In this document: in pieces, positions 43,375 to 51,203 of the stretch
Position numbering within the stretch: the first letter of the stretch is position 1
Layout of the letters: each line of letters opens with the position of its first letter
Source: Bin87 sp965203855
Lineage (GTDB): Bacteria; Chloroflexota; Dehalococcoidia; Lucifugimonadales; UBA3495
Length of the DNA: 64,000 bases
Assembly (NCBI GenBank): GCA_965203855.1
Contig: CBDBDN010000006.1
Coordinates: forward strand, 62,001 to 126,000
Direction of reading: 5' to 3'
Program-made: the position numbers and the translations under genes
Notes under the pieces: model-generated
The model's database searches: none
Seen by the model: only the letters and a program-made list of their open reading frames with translations
Told to the model about the DNA's origin: nothing

Positions 43375-43962
43375 TCATCGCCCGGCGTGAAATTCGTCAA
43401 CCTGGCGCAGGTAGTTGCGGAGGAGGTCGTGGCCGACGGCGGTCATTATGGATTCCGGGTGAAACTGGATGCCCTCAACCGGCAGTTCTTTATGGCGGAC
43501 GCCCATAATCAGGCCGTTGTCGGTCCAGGCGGTGGCTGCCAGGCAGTCGGGCAGGGTTTCGGGGTAGATGACCAGGCTGTGGTAGCGGATGGCTTCAAAA
43601 GGGCTAGGAAGGTTGGCGAATACGCCCTGCCCGTCGTGGTGGATTAGCGAAGTCTTGCCGTGTCGGATTTCGCCGGCCCGGTCCACGGTAGCGCCGTAGG
43701 CGTCGCCGATGCACTGGTGGCCGAGGCAGACGCCCAGCACCGGCAGCTGCGGCCCGAAATGCCGGACGACGGCGTTGGAGATGCCCGCCTCGCGGGGCGT
43801 GCAGGGGCCGGGGGAGATGACGATGCCGGCCGGCTGCAAGTCGGCGATTTCCTCCAAGGTGATTTGGTCGTTGCGGATGACCTGCACCGCTGCGCCGAGT
43901 TCGGCCAGGTACTGGTACAGGTTCCAGGTAAAGCTGTCGTAGTTGTCAATGAGCAGCAGCAT
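43375..43962 (-). CDS. trpG: Anthranilate synthase component II (glutamine amidotransferase)
   Basis: The 195-residue class I glutamine amidotransferase has the triad C79 (VCLGHQ), H168 and E170 (FHPES), and starts LLLIDNYDSFTWNL. It supplies ammonia for anthranilate or 4-amino-4-deoxychorismate, so it could be shared as PabA. The ATG overlaps the VOC stop by one base. It lies downstream of trpE, separated by Uma2 and VOC genes. Confidence 0.92.
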   Translation of the reverse strand: MLLLIDNYDSFTWNLYQYLAELGAAVQVIRNDQITLEEIADLQPAGIVISPGPCTPREAGISNAVVRHFGPQLPVLGVCLGHQCIGDAYGATVDRAGEIRHGKTSLIHHDGQGVFANLPSPFEAIRYHSLVIYPETLPDCLAATAWTDNGLIMGVRHKELPVEGIQFHPESIMTAVGHDLLRNYLRQVDEFHAGR

Positions 43963-44402
43963 CAGTACAGCTCCACCAGTTCCAGCCAGTTGCCGTCGGG
44001 GTCCTGGCAGTAGAGGGCTTTGCGGAGCAGATTGCCGTTGTCATCGTGCATTGGCACGGGGGGCGTGCCGTATTTGACGCCGCGCTGCCGCGTCTTTTCG
44101 TAGAACGCATCAATGTCGTCCACGAAAAAGGCGAGGTGGGCGGCGCGGATGTCGTTTTTGTCAAACTCGGCGAAACCGCCGGCGGGGTTGAGGTACTGGA
44201 TCAGCTCCAGCTGATGGCCGGCGCCCAGATCCAGAAAGGCACCTTTGATGTGGGCGTCGGGGAAGCCCAGCAGCGTACTGGGGAATTCGCCAGTGCGCTC
44301 GGTGCGCTGCGTCAGGCTGAGGCCCAGCACATCCGTATAGAAAACGATGGCGGCTTCCAGGTCTTTGACGATAAAGCCGGTGTGAAAGAAGGATTTGAGC
44401 AT
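43962..44402 (-). CDS. VOC (glyoxalase I-like) family protein
   Basis: A 146-residue vicinal-oxygen-chelate protein: SFFHTGFIVKDLEAAIVFYTDVLGL at the N-terminus and YCQDPDGNWLELVELY at the C-terminus, with metal-ligand positions at H, H and E (HTGF, LAFFV, ELVE). Substrate unknown. It is part of the trpE-Uma2-VOC-trpG unit and its stop overlaps the trpG start. Confidence 0.85.
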   Translation of the reverse strand: MLKSFFHTGFIVKDLEAAIVFYTDVLGLSLTQRTERTGEFPSTLLGFPDAHIKGAFLDLGAGHQLELIQYLNPAGGFAEFDKNDIRAAHLAFFVDDIDAFYEKTRQRGVKYGTPPVPMHDDNGNLLRKALYCQDPDGNWLELVELY

Positions 44403-44491
44403 TGGGGGCATTCTCCGTTGTCTGTGTTGTCTGCCGTAAGTTGCCGTAGTGATAAAGTGGGGGTTGCGGGTGCGGCGGCGGCTGGCGGCGG

Positions 44492-45397
44492 TTAATTTGC
44501 AGACCGCAGGCGTTGCAGTTCGGCTTCAAGTTGGCGCACGCGTTCCTCGGCCCGCCGGCGGGCGGCGGCCTCGGCGTCAACCCGATCTTCGGCCAACCGG
44601 CGGGCGGCGGTTTCGGCGTTGGCCCGATCTTCGGCCAACCGGCGGGCGGCGGTTTCGGCGTCAACCCGATCTTCGGCCTGCCGGCGGGCGGCGGCTTCGG
44701 CATCGGCCCGGCGGACGGCGACATCGCGCAGATGAACAACCGCATCGCGCTGGGCTTTCGCCTCCGTCAAATCCGGCAGGTAAGTGCGGGTGATCGGATC
44801 CCAGAAATACAGCCAGTTGGATTCCCACCGCAGCTCCAGGCGCAATGCCGGGCTGTAACCCCGGATGCTGCCGTTGGCCTGCTCATCCAGCCGCATCGGT
44901 TCGTACCGCCCCTCCGGCGTCAGGCGGTCGCCGGCCAGGGCGGCGTCGTGAAACAGCCCGCCGGTGCGGTCGAAGCGCCAGTATTCTCCAACGCCCAGGT
45001 TGGCGTACTGCTCCCGCTTGATGGTGCAGTCCCGCAGGCCGGTACTTTCGGATGCCACTTCCAGCACAAAATCCGGCGGCTTGCCGATTTCGCTGATGGT
45101 GTAGCCGTTGGACAGCTCAATTTCCAACGGCGGGATGGACAGATCCAGGGCTACCATGCAGTCGGGATGGGGCGAGCGGCGGGCTTCGCCGGCGGTGCGG
45201 CAAAGGTATCCCTCACCGGATACCAGCACATCGGGGCGCTGGCGGAACCAGTCGGCCAGGATGGTGTGGATCCGCGCGGTGTGGGGCAGTTGCGTAACCA
45301 TATCAATATCCCGCGGCGGGTCGGGTATCGGAGTCAAGCGGGGCCGTGCGGCAGCGGTTGCCGGATGCGGCGGAGCGGTGGCAGTTGGGGTAGTCAT
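44492..45397 (-). CDS. Uma2 family protein with tandem coiled-coil repeats
   Basis: The 301-residue protein has the Uma2 core (HPDCMVALDL, KPPDFVLEVASESTG, YANLGVGEYWRFD) and a C-terminal tail with four 14-residue repeats like RVDAETAARRLAED, which predict a long coiled coil. The repeat is a 42-bp minisatellite in the DNA. The gene sits between trpE and the VOC/trpG genes, so it is likely to be transcribed with trpE under the T-box. GGGAGGC precedes the ATG. Confidence 0.85.
   Translation of the reverse strand: MTTPTATAPPHPATAAARPRLTPIPDPPRDIDMVTQLPHTARIHTILADWFRQRPDVLVSGEGYLCRTAGEARRSPHPDCMVALDLSIPPLEIELSNGYTISEIGKPPDFVLEVASESTGLRDCTIKREQYANLGVGEYWRFDRTGGLFHDAALAGDRLTPEGRYEPMRLDEQANGSIRGYSPALRLELRWESNWLYFWDPITRTYLPDLTEAKAQRDAVVHLRDVAVRRADAEAAARRQAEDRVDAETAARRLAEDRANAETAARRLAEDRVDAEAAARRRAEERVRQLEAELQRLRSAN
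44540..44715. repeat. 42-bp minisatellite within the Uma2 gene
   Basis: About four copies of a 42-bp unit of the type CGGGCGGCGGTTTCGGCGTC plus flanking bases, encoding 14-residue helical repeats. Confidence 0.85.
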
Positions 45398-45507
45398 CGG
45401 GGGCCTCCCGGCGGCAGAGTTTGCCCGGTGGAGTCGGCGTTGGAATCATAGCACAAGGCCGGTCAGGTGTAGGTTTCAGGTTCCGCGACGGCCGGCGGCG
45501 CAGCTGG

Positions 45508-47025
45508 CTAGGCCAAGCCTTCGGCAGCGTCAATGGCGCGCAGCATTGCGCCCGACTTGTGGCGGGTTTCCATGTATTCGTCCTCGGCCACGCTGTCGGC
45601 GACGACGCCGCCGCCGGCCTGCACATACATTATGCCGTCCTTGAAAATGCCGGTGCGGAGCACCAGGGCGGTGTCCATATTGCCGTTGTAGCTGAAATAG
45701 GCCACGGCGCCGCCGTAAGGCCCGCGCCGTTCCCGTTCCACTTCGGCGATGATTTCCATGGCGCGGATTTTGGGGGCGCCGGAGACGGTGCCGGCGGGAA
45801 AGCAGGCGCGCAGGGCGTCATACGGCGTCATATCGTCCCGCAGCCGGCCCTCTACATGGGATACGAGATGCATCACATGGGAAAAGCGTTCCACTTCCAG
45901 GAACTGGGTTACGGTGACGGTGCCGGGGACGCTGACCCGTCCGATGTCGTTGCGGCCCAGGTCCAGCAGCATGATGTGCTCGGCGCGCTGCTTTTCGCTG
46001 GTTTTCAGCTCCTGCTCCAGCGCGGCGTCCTCTGCCGGCGTCCGGCCGCGGGGACGGGTGCCGGCGATGGGATGGGTTGCTACGATGCCGTCCTCAACTT
46101 TCGCTACGGTCTCAATGGCCGCGCCTACAATCTGAAACCCGTTGAGATCCAGATAGTACATATAGGGCGAGGGGTTGTTGCTGCGGAGGGCGCGGTACAC
46201 CTGGAACGGATGGGCGGCGGTGCGGCGGCTGAACCGCTGGGAGTTGACTACCTGGATGACATCGCCGGCGTAGATGTACTCAATGCACTTTTCAACCGCG
46301 GCCTCATACTGCGGCACGGTAAAGTTGGATTGCACTGCGCCGTCGGTCGGCAAAGAGGGCGGGCGGGTCAACTCCGGTGGCAGCTCCAGGGGGCGAGACA
46401 AGCGGTCAACCATTCGTTCAATGCGGGCGATGGCGGCGTCATAGGCCGCTTTCACATAGTCGGCATCGACAGCGGCATCGGTATCCGCATCGGTAGCGGC
46501 GTTGGCAGCGACGGCAGTCGGGCCGCCGTCCAGCCGGGCGTGGCTGACCACTTTGATGTCGTGGCGTAGATGGTCAAAGACGAGCAGGGTATCGGTGAAC
46601 ATAAAGACCGATTCGGGGAGGCCCTGCGGGTCGGCGTCCGGCATGGGGACGCGCGGCTCAAAGTAATGGACGGCATCGTAGGCTACATAGCCCACGCCGC
46701 CGCCGTGAAACGGGGGCAGGCCGTCCACGGGAATCAGCCGACAGCGTTCCATTTCCCGCTGCACCGGCGTCAGGGGATCTACCGGGCCGGCCGGTTCGCC
46801 GGCGCCGGAGCTGAACACGTCGTAAGGCTCGGTGCCGATAAAGCTGTAACGGCCCAGCCGCTCGCCGCCGGCCACGGATTCCAGCAGAAAGGAATAGGGC
46901 GGGCGGGCGACTTTGAGGTAGGCCGACACCGGGGTTTCCAGGTCGGCGTTGATGGTGCGATAGACGGGGCAGAGCGCGCCGGGCTCGGCCAGGGCGCGCA
47001 CTTGTTCCAGAGATGGGTAGTACAT
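45508..47025 (-). CDS. trpE: Anthranilate synthase component I
   Basis: The 505-residue protein is TrpE-like: SFLLESVAGGERLGRYSFIG, HPIAGTRPRGRTPAEDAALEQEL, DLGRNDIGRV, and FPAGTVSGAPKIRAMEII are chorismate-binding enzyme signatures. The stretch before HPIAGTRPRG reads GAAIETVAKVEDG, where most TrpE have a SPE-type sequence. It converts chorismate and ammonia to anthranilate with TrpG. A Trp T-box leader is 80-400 bases upstream. PabB is the alternative, but the T-box favours tryptophan synthesis. Confidence 0.92.
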   Translation of the reverse strand: MYYPSLEQVRALAEPGALCPVYRTINADLETPVSAYLKVARPPYSFLLESVAGGERLGRYSFIGTEPYDVFSSGAGEPAGPVDPLTPVQREMERCRLIPVDGLPPFHGGGVGYVAYDAVHYFEPRVPMPDADPQGLPESVFMFTDTLLVFDHLRHDIKVVSHARLDGGPTAVAANAATDADTDAAVDADYVKAAYDAAIARIERMVDRLSRPLELPPELTRPPSLPTDGAVQSNFTVPQYEAAVEKCIEYIYAGDVIQVVNSQRFSRRTAAHPFQVYRALRSNNPSPYMYYLDLNGFQIVGAAIETVAKVEDGIVATHPIAGTRPRGRTPAEDAALEQELKTSEKQRAEHIMLLDLGRNDIGRVSVPGTVTVTQFLEVERFSHVMHLVSHVEGRLRDDMTPYDALRACFPAGTVSGAPKIRAMEIIAEVERERRGPYGGAVAYFSYNGNMDTALVLRTGIFKDGIMYVQAGGGVVADSVAEDEYMETRHKSGAMLRAIDAAEGLA

Positions 47026-47120
47026 AAATCATCCGATGATGACGCAGCGGCGCCGGGCAATGCCAATGCGATGCAATGCGATTTAACTCAATGCACTGCG
47101 ATACGATGCGCTGCGCTGGC

Positions 47121-47153
47121 AAAGAAAAAGCCCGCCCCCGGCTAGGGACGGAC
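47121..47153 (-). terminator. T-box terminator hairpin
   Basis: 9-bp stem GTCCGTCCC with GGGGCGGGC around a TAGCCG loop, followed by TTTTTCTTT. Confidence 0.85.
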
Positions 47154-47427
47154 GCGACGCCGTTGTGCCACCCTGTTAGTGTGGTTTGGTATCCGATGGG
47201 CGGCTAACGCGGCCCGCACGGCCCGGCCTACTGCGCGCATCTCCCCGATAACCGAGCCGATGCGTAAGGCGGAACGGCTTGGCGGCGGCAAGACGGCGGT
47301 TCAGCGGGCGGCTCCGGGGTCCATTGGGCGACTGCATACGGCGCCGGTTCACAGCAGCTCCGGCTCTCTGGGCCGCGCGGGAGGCTTACTAATCCCCATC
47401 ATAGCCTTTGGGTATTCGGATGTCTGA
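47121..47427 (-). promoter_or_regulatory. Tryptophan T-box riboswitch
   Basis: On the minus strand the leader has a Stem I region with AGAGAGCCGG and GTGAACCGGC, a specifier-like triplet TGG (47323-47321) in a CCAATGGACCC setting, and the T-box core AGGGTGGCAC (47174-47165). The final part is a terminator hairpin (GTCCGTCCC paired with GGGGCGGGC) and a T-rich tail at 47129-47121. TGG specifies tryptophan, which fits the downstream trpE. Uncharged tRNA-Trp would favour antitermination. Confidence 0.88.
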
Positions 47428-47433
47428 TAACGC

Positions 47434-47463
47434 AGTATAGGAACGGAGCGGCGCGGCTGTCAA
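47434..47463 (-). promoter_or_regulatory. Promoter of the trp operon
   Basis: TTGACA (47463-47458), 18-base spacer, TATACT (47439-47434), on the minus strand. Transcription would begin about 47427 at the 5' end of the T-box leader. Confidence 0.75.
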
Positions 47464-47610
47464 TCAGTCAATCCGGGCAACCGGACGCCGGCAAAGGCGG
47501 CAGCTATTCCAAAGCAACCCGTCATTCCGGCACCGCAACCGTCTATCTCCCCCAACCGTCATTCCGGCACCGCAACCGTCTATTGCCCTAACCGTCATTC
47601 CGAAACCCCA

Positions 47611-47707
47611 ACCGTCATTCCGGCGAAAGCCGGAATCAGGCGCAGTAATCTGCTGCTACGGCGATGTAGCCGCCAACCGTAGATTCCGGCTTTCGCCGGA
47701 ATGACGG
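47611..47707. mobile_element. MITE-like element, core copy D
   Basis: Only the paired palindromic core is present: ATTCCGGCGAAAGCCGGAAT, a 50-base middle with CTGCTACGGCGATG and ATTCCGGCTTTCGCCGGAAT. Flanks carry degenerate CCGTCATTCCGG units. Confidence 0.65.
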
Positions 47708-47793
47708 GTGAGGGGGTAAGAATGACGGGTTGGGTGGGGTAGGAATGACGGTCGCGGTGGGTAGGAATGCTGGTTGGAGGGGCGGTTGTCAGA

Positions 47794-48452
47794 TTAGCGG
47801 CACCACATCATATGCGCCCAACGGATGTAACTGCCGCCCGAGATGGTTTCGGTGCGGGCGTAACGCAGGAGAGGATCCCAGGGGGATGGCAGTGCCCTGA
47901 CAAAGGCTGCGTGATCCCACCCGGTTCCTATTCTCACATACTCTCCATCTAATGGGGCTTGAGAATAGTAACCGGGAGAGCCGGGGTTCCACTCAACGCG
48001 CTGGGGATCGCCCTGCGCGTCGGGAGTGAACCGGATATACTCTGCGGGGTCGCTGTTCAGTTTTTTGACATAGTCCCCATCGGCGCTTTCCGGGTAACTA
48101 ACGACACGGGAGGTGCCGCGTTCCATCACAATCAGCCAGCCGCTATCGGTGTTGCCGCCGTTGTAGGCGGCCTGGCCGTCGCGGACATTGTACCAGCGGG
48201 GCTGCTGTCCGTATTCCTGGCAAACCCGCTGCGAATAAGTGTAGCCGCCGTGGGCGCCCTGCGCTGCGGCATCAGCGGCGGGAAAGGCCATCCCGCCCGC
48301 AATGGACAGCCCGGCCAGGATGCTGAAAATGGCAATCTTGCCCAGCCGCAGCCATGCCAAAGGCCGGGTTTGGGTCAGCCTATATCGGGGGGGGGGGGGG
48401 GCAGAATTCCAATGGCGATGACGGATGCGGCGGCGGCAATTTTGTTCCACAT
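47794..48452 (-). CDS. Secreted protein split by a C15 tract
   Basis: The ATG at 48452 follows AGGAG by 8 bases and begins MWNKIAAAASVIAIGIL, then enters a tract of 15 C (coding strand, 48401-48387). In the sequence as given that frame stops soon after. The downstream frame (47794 to about 48400) continues with a further hydrophobic stretch (IAIFSILAGLSIAGG), an AxA-like cleavage site, and a Tyr/Gly-rich exported domain. Two bases fewer or one more would join the frames. Phase variation or sequencing error are both possible. A GTG in the downstream frame (48450) has no such support. Confidence 0.55.
48387..48401. repeat. G15/C15 homopolymer inside a coding region
   Basis: Fifteen consecutive G on the plus strand, the longest such tract in the window, at the frame break of a secreted-protein gene. 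Confidence 0.95.
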
Positions 48453-48589
48453 AGCGCTGCTCCTGATGGCGTTAGGCTGATCCGGGCAATTCGGGCGGTT
48501 ATTATAGCATAGGGATGACCTGGCGTTGACGGCATGGGTGAACGGGATGGGCGGGGATTGGGGGCTGCCGGGAGTACTGCGCTGAGGGA

Positions 48590-48707
48590 CGGGATTCCGG
48601 CTTGCGCCGGAATGACGGTTGGGGGGTAGGAATGACGGTTGGGGGGTAGGAATGACTAAAACATACGCCGGGCTGCGGTAATTGATAATATGACTATACC
48701 TACTATG
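48590..48707. mobile_element. MITE-like element, half copy F
   Basis: One palindrome (GATTCCGGCTTGCGCCGGAAT) is followed by two GGTTGGGGGGTAGGAATGA repeats and then ACGCCGGGCTGCGGTAATTG and ATATGACTATACC, the right end of the element as in copies B and E. Confidence 0.6.
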
Positions 48708-49368
48708 GCGCCGGCCGGCGGCGCAGCAGCAGAATGACAGCTACGGCGATGGCGGCGCCAATCAGCTGCATCAGAATGAACATTGGCGCCGAGCCGGGAT
48801 GAATGCCGGCGAAAGTATCGGAGAACATCCGGGCAATCGTAACGGCGGGGTTGGCGAAACTGGTTGACGCAGTAAAGAAATAGGCGGCGCCAATATATGC
48901 GCCTACCGCCGGCGCGACCAGGCTCCGGCGCGTGCGCGCAATCAGAAAGATGACCAGCAGCAGCCCGGTCGTGGCGATAATTTCGGACAGCCACAGTTCC
49001 GGCGCGGCGCGTTCTTTTTGCGACCACTGCGCCGGCGGCAGGCCGAACATCAGGTTGGCGATGATGGCGCCGGCGATGCCGCCGACAATCTGCGCTGCGG
49101 TGTAGGCCAGCCCTTCTGTGCTGCTGCGGCCCTTTTGGGCTACTTCGGCCCAGGTTACCGCCGGGTTGAAATGGGCGCCGGAGATCGGCCCGAAAGCCCA
49201 GATGAGGGCCGTCAGCGCAAAAGCGGTGGCAACGGCGTTTTCAAAGAGTTGCAGGCCAACATCGGCGGGGCTGAGCCGCTGGGCAGCAATGCCGCTGCCG
49301 ATGACCGCCATCAGCAGGAACGCCGTACCGACGGCTTCGGCCAGCAGACGCTGGGGCAGGGAGTGCAT
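48703..49368 (-). CDS. MIP family (aquaporin-like) channel
   Basis: The 221-residue protein has six membrane spans and two NPA boxes: SGAHFNPAVTW (N68) and SFANPAVTIAR (N173, R180). This is an aquaporin or glycerol channel. It resembles the AqpS type found in arsenic loci, but no arsenic genes are next to it. Start at 49368 (MHSLPQRLLAEAVG) fits the family; a longer frame is not supported. Confidence 0.88.
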   Translation of the reverse strand: MHSLPQRLLAEAVGTAFLLMAVIGSGIAAQRLSPADVGLQLFENAVATAFALTALIWAFGPISGAHFNPAVTWAEVAQKGRSSTEGLAYTAAQIVGGIAGAIIANLMFGLPPAQWSQKERAAPELWLSEIIATTGLLLVIFLIARTRRSLVAPAVGAYIGAAYFFTASTSFANPAVTIARMFSDTFAGIHPGSAPMFILMQLIGAAIAVAVILLLRRRPAP

Positions 49369-49550
49369 CGTCGTTACCGGAAAAATGGGCGATATTGGCT
49401 GTCCAGCCGGGAGCATGGGTTGACACCTGATGCCTGCGGCAGCTTGCGGGTAGCAAGTCGGCAATTCGCCGGGAAAGTGTACCGGGCGGAGATGGCCGGG
49501 TCAATTGCCGTCGGGTTGGCGGTGCGGTTTCTTACCGGGAATAAGTTACT

Positions 49551-49599
49551 ACACCGATAGACGGGATGGACGGGATTCCGGCTTGCGCCGGAATGACGG
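49551..49599. repeat. Dispersed repeat copy 2 and palindromic unit
   Basis: ACACCGATAGACGGGATGGA directly followed by GGATTCCGGCTTGCGCCGGAATGACGG, both repeat families side by side. The gap from 49369 to 49732 otherwise holds only the rplU promoter. Confidence 0.8.
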
Positions 49600-49676
49600 T
49601 TGGGGGTTCGGAATGACGGTTGGGGAGGTTTGGGCTGGCGGGAGATATGATGACGCGGACCTAGGCAGTTTGGCGG

Positions 49677-49705
49677 TTGACGGGAACGCCGTCGGCTAAT
49701 ATAAT
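49677..49705 (+). promoter_or_regulatory. Promoter of rplU-rpmA-rpmE
   Basis: TTGACG (49677-49682), 17-base spacer, TATAAT (49700-49705). Start near 49712 leaves a 20-base leader with CAGGAGATG. Confidence 0.8.
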
Positions 49706-49732
49706 GGCGGGCCGTTCAGGAGATGTTTTCCG

Positions 49733-50053
49733 ATGGATTATGCAATCGTTAAAACCGGCGGCAAGCAGTACCGCGTTTCGCCCGGCGATGTGCTGGATGT
49801 TGAACTGCTGGACGCCGCCGCCGGCGCCACTACTCAACTGGATGATGTGCTGGCCGTGTCCCGGGATGGGCAAGTGCGTTTCGGCGCGCCTACCGTGGCC
49901 GGCGCGCGCGTCATCGCGCAAGTGCAGTCGCACTACAAAGACCGCAAAATCATCGTGTACAAGTACAAGGCCAAGACCCGATACCGCCGCAAGCGCGGGC
50001 ATCGGCAGAACTATACCCGCATCCTGATTCAGGATATTGAAACCGGAGGCTAG
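49733..50053 (+). CDS. rplU: 50S ribosomal protein L21
   Basis: The 106-residue protein has the standard L21 features: YAIVKTGGKQYRVSPGD, KDRKIIVYKYKAKTRYRRKRGHRQNYT. A CAGGAG lies before the ATG. It leads rpmA by 4 bases. Confidence 0.98.
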   Translation: MDYAIVKTGGKQYRVSPGDVLDVELLDAAAGATTQLDDVLAVSRDGQVRFGAPTVAGARVIAQVQSHYKDRKIIVYKYKAKTRYRRKRGHRQNYTRILIQDIETGG

Positions 50054-50057
50054 GCAG

Positions 50058-50345
50058 ATGGCCCACAAGAAAGCCGGCGGCAGCACTAACAACGGCCGCG
50101 ACAGCAACGCCAAACGACTGGGCGTCAAACGCTACGGCGGGGAGCGCGTTACCGGGGGTGCGATTATCGTGCGGCAGCGCGGCACCCGCATTCATCCCGG
50201 AACCAATGTGGGGCTGGGCAAGGATTTTACCTTGTTCGCCAAGATTGACGGGCAAGTTACCTATGAATGGGCCGCCAAAGGCCGCCGCCGCGTCAGCGTC
50301 TATCCGATGCCGGACGCCGCAGCGGCGGCTGTTGCTGCCGCCTGA
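50058..50345 (+). CDS. rpmA: 50S ribosomal protein L27
   Basis: A 95-residue L27 starting MAHKKAGGSTNNGRDSNAKRLGVK, with the GTNVGLGKDFTLFA segment. The N-terminus lies near the peptidyl transferase centre. The Ala-rich C-terminus is unusual. It lies 4 bases after rplU. Confidence 0.98.
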   Translation: MAHKKAGGSTNNGRDSNAKRLGVKRYGGERVTGGAIIVRQRGTRIHPGTNVGLGKDFTLFAKIDGQVTYEWAAKGRRRVSVYPMPDAAAAAVAAA

Positions 50346-50371
50346 CCCGATACGCAACAAGGCGGAAACCG

Positions 50372-50575
50372 ATGAAAACCGACATTCATCCCCGATTTTA
50401 CAACGCAACCGTTACCTGCTCCTGCGGCAATGTTTTTCAGACGGGGGCAACGCGGCCGGCGATGCGCGTGGAAGTCTGCGGCAAGTGCCATCCGTTTTAT
50501 ACGGGCGAGCAGCGCATCGTGGACACGCAGGGCCGCATCGAGCGGTTCAGCCGCCGCTTCAACCTGGACGGCTAA
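50372..50575 (+). CDS. rpmE: 50S ribosomal protein L31 (zinc type)
   Basis: A 67-residue L31 with the zinc cysteines C16, C18, C36, C39 (CSCG, CGKC). It ends FSRRFNLDG. Its last codons GACGGCTAA are echoed twice after the stop (about 50584-50610). L31 in this position is usual for Chloroflexota. Confidence 0.97.
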   Translation: MKTDIHPRFYNATVTCSCGNVFQTGATRPAMRVEVCGKCHPFYTGEQRIVDTQGRIERFSRRFNLDG

Positions 50576-50646
50576 TCGCTCGGGACGGCTAATTTATCGG
50601 GACGGCCAACCCGTCGCCAAGCGGATGGCGCAACGGTATCGGCAGC

Positions 50647-50672
50647 GGGAGCCGGCAGCGGCTCCCGTTTTG
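50647..50672 (+). terminator. Terminator after rpmE
   Basis: GGGAGCC-GGCAGC-GGCTCCC followed by GTTTTGT. Confidence 0.85.
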
Positions 50673-50710
50673 TAATTACGCATCATAGCCTTGCCGCCGG
50701 GGACAGACCC

Positions 50711-51193
50711 ATGCCGCGCTACATACCTAAAACCGTCCGCGAATACGGGCGCGTCTATCTGGCGGAATGCCTGGCCCGGCACGGCTGGCAATGCTTTATT
50801 GCGCGCCGCAGCCCTAATGAGGACGAGGTTATCGCCGGCATTCCCGCCGGCGGCAGCGATGGCAAAGACGGGAGTAGCAACGATGGCGCCGCCGGCCCCC
50901 GTGAAGTCCGCATCAAGTTCCATTCGCAAGAAAACCGCCAGGCCATCCGGTTTTATGACGCCGACACCCTGGATTGGGCCTGGCAGTGCCTGGTCATCAC
51001 TACCGGAATGCTGGACGAAACCCCGGTAACCTATCTGCTGCTGCGGGAGGATGTACAGGCCGCCGACCGCCTAGAGGCCGAGTTTGGAGGGGCGCTCTGG
51101 CTGCAACCCGACGCTTTCGCGGACGCCGCTTTCCGGGAAGCCTGGCACAAACTGGCATCCGTTCCTTACGACGTTGCGCCCGTCGCCGGATAA
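50711..51193 (+). CDS. Uncharacterised protein
   Basis: The 160-residue frame has VREYGRVYLAECLARHGWQCFIARR, then a glycine/serine-rich insert, then a charged region (VRIKFHSQENRQAIRFYDAD) and TPVTYLLLREDVQAADRLEAE. I do not recognise it. It lies between rpmE and a DUF1385 gene, which in related genomes are adjacent, so it may be an insertion. The start is uncertain. Confidence 0.5.
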   Translation: MPRYIPKTVREYGRVYLAECLARHGWQCFIARRSPNEDEVIAGIPAGGSDGKDGSSNDGAAGPREVRIKFHSQENRQAIRFYDADTLDWAWQCLVITTGMLDETPVTYLLLREDVQAADRLEAEFGGALWLQPDAFADAAFREAWHKLASVPYDVAPVAG

Positions 51194-51203
51194 ACGCGCC
51201 GCT

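Noticed and set aside
45421..46569. 382-codon frame on the plus strand
   Set aside because: Antisense to trpE, which is unambiguous.
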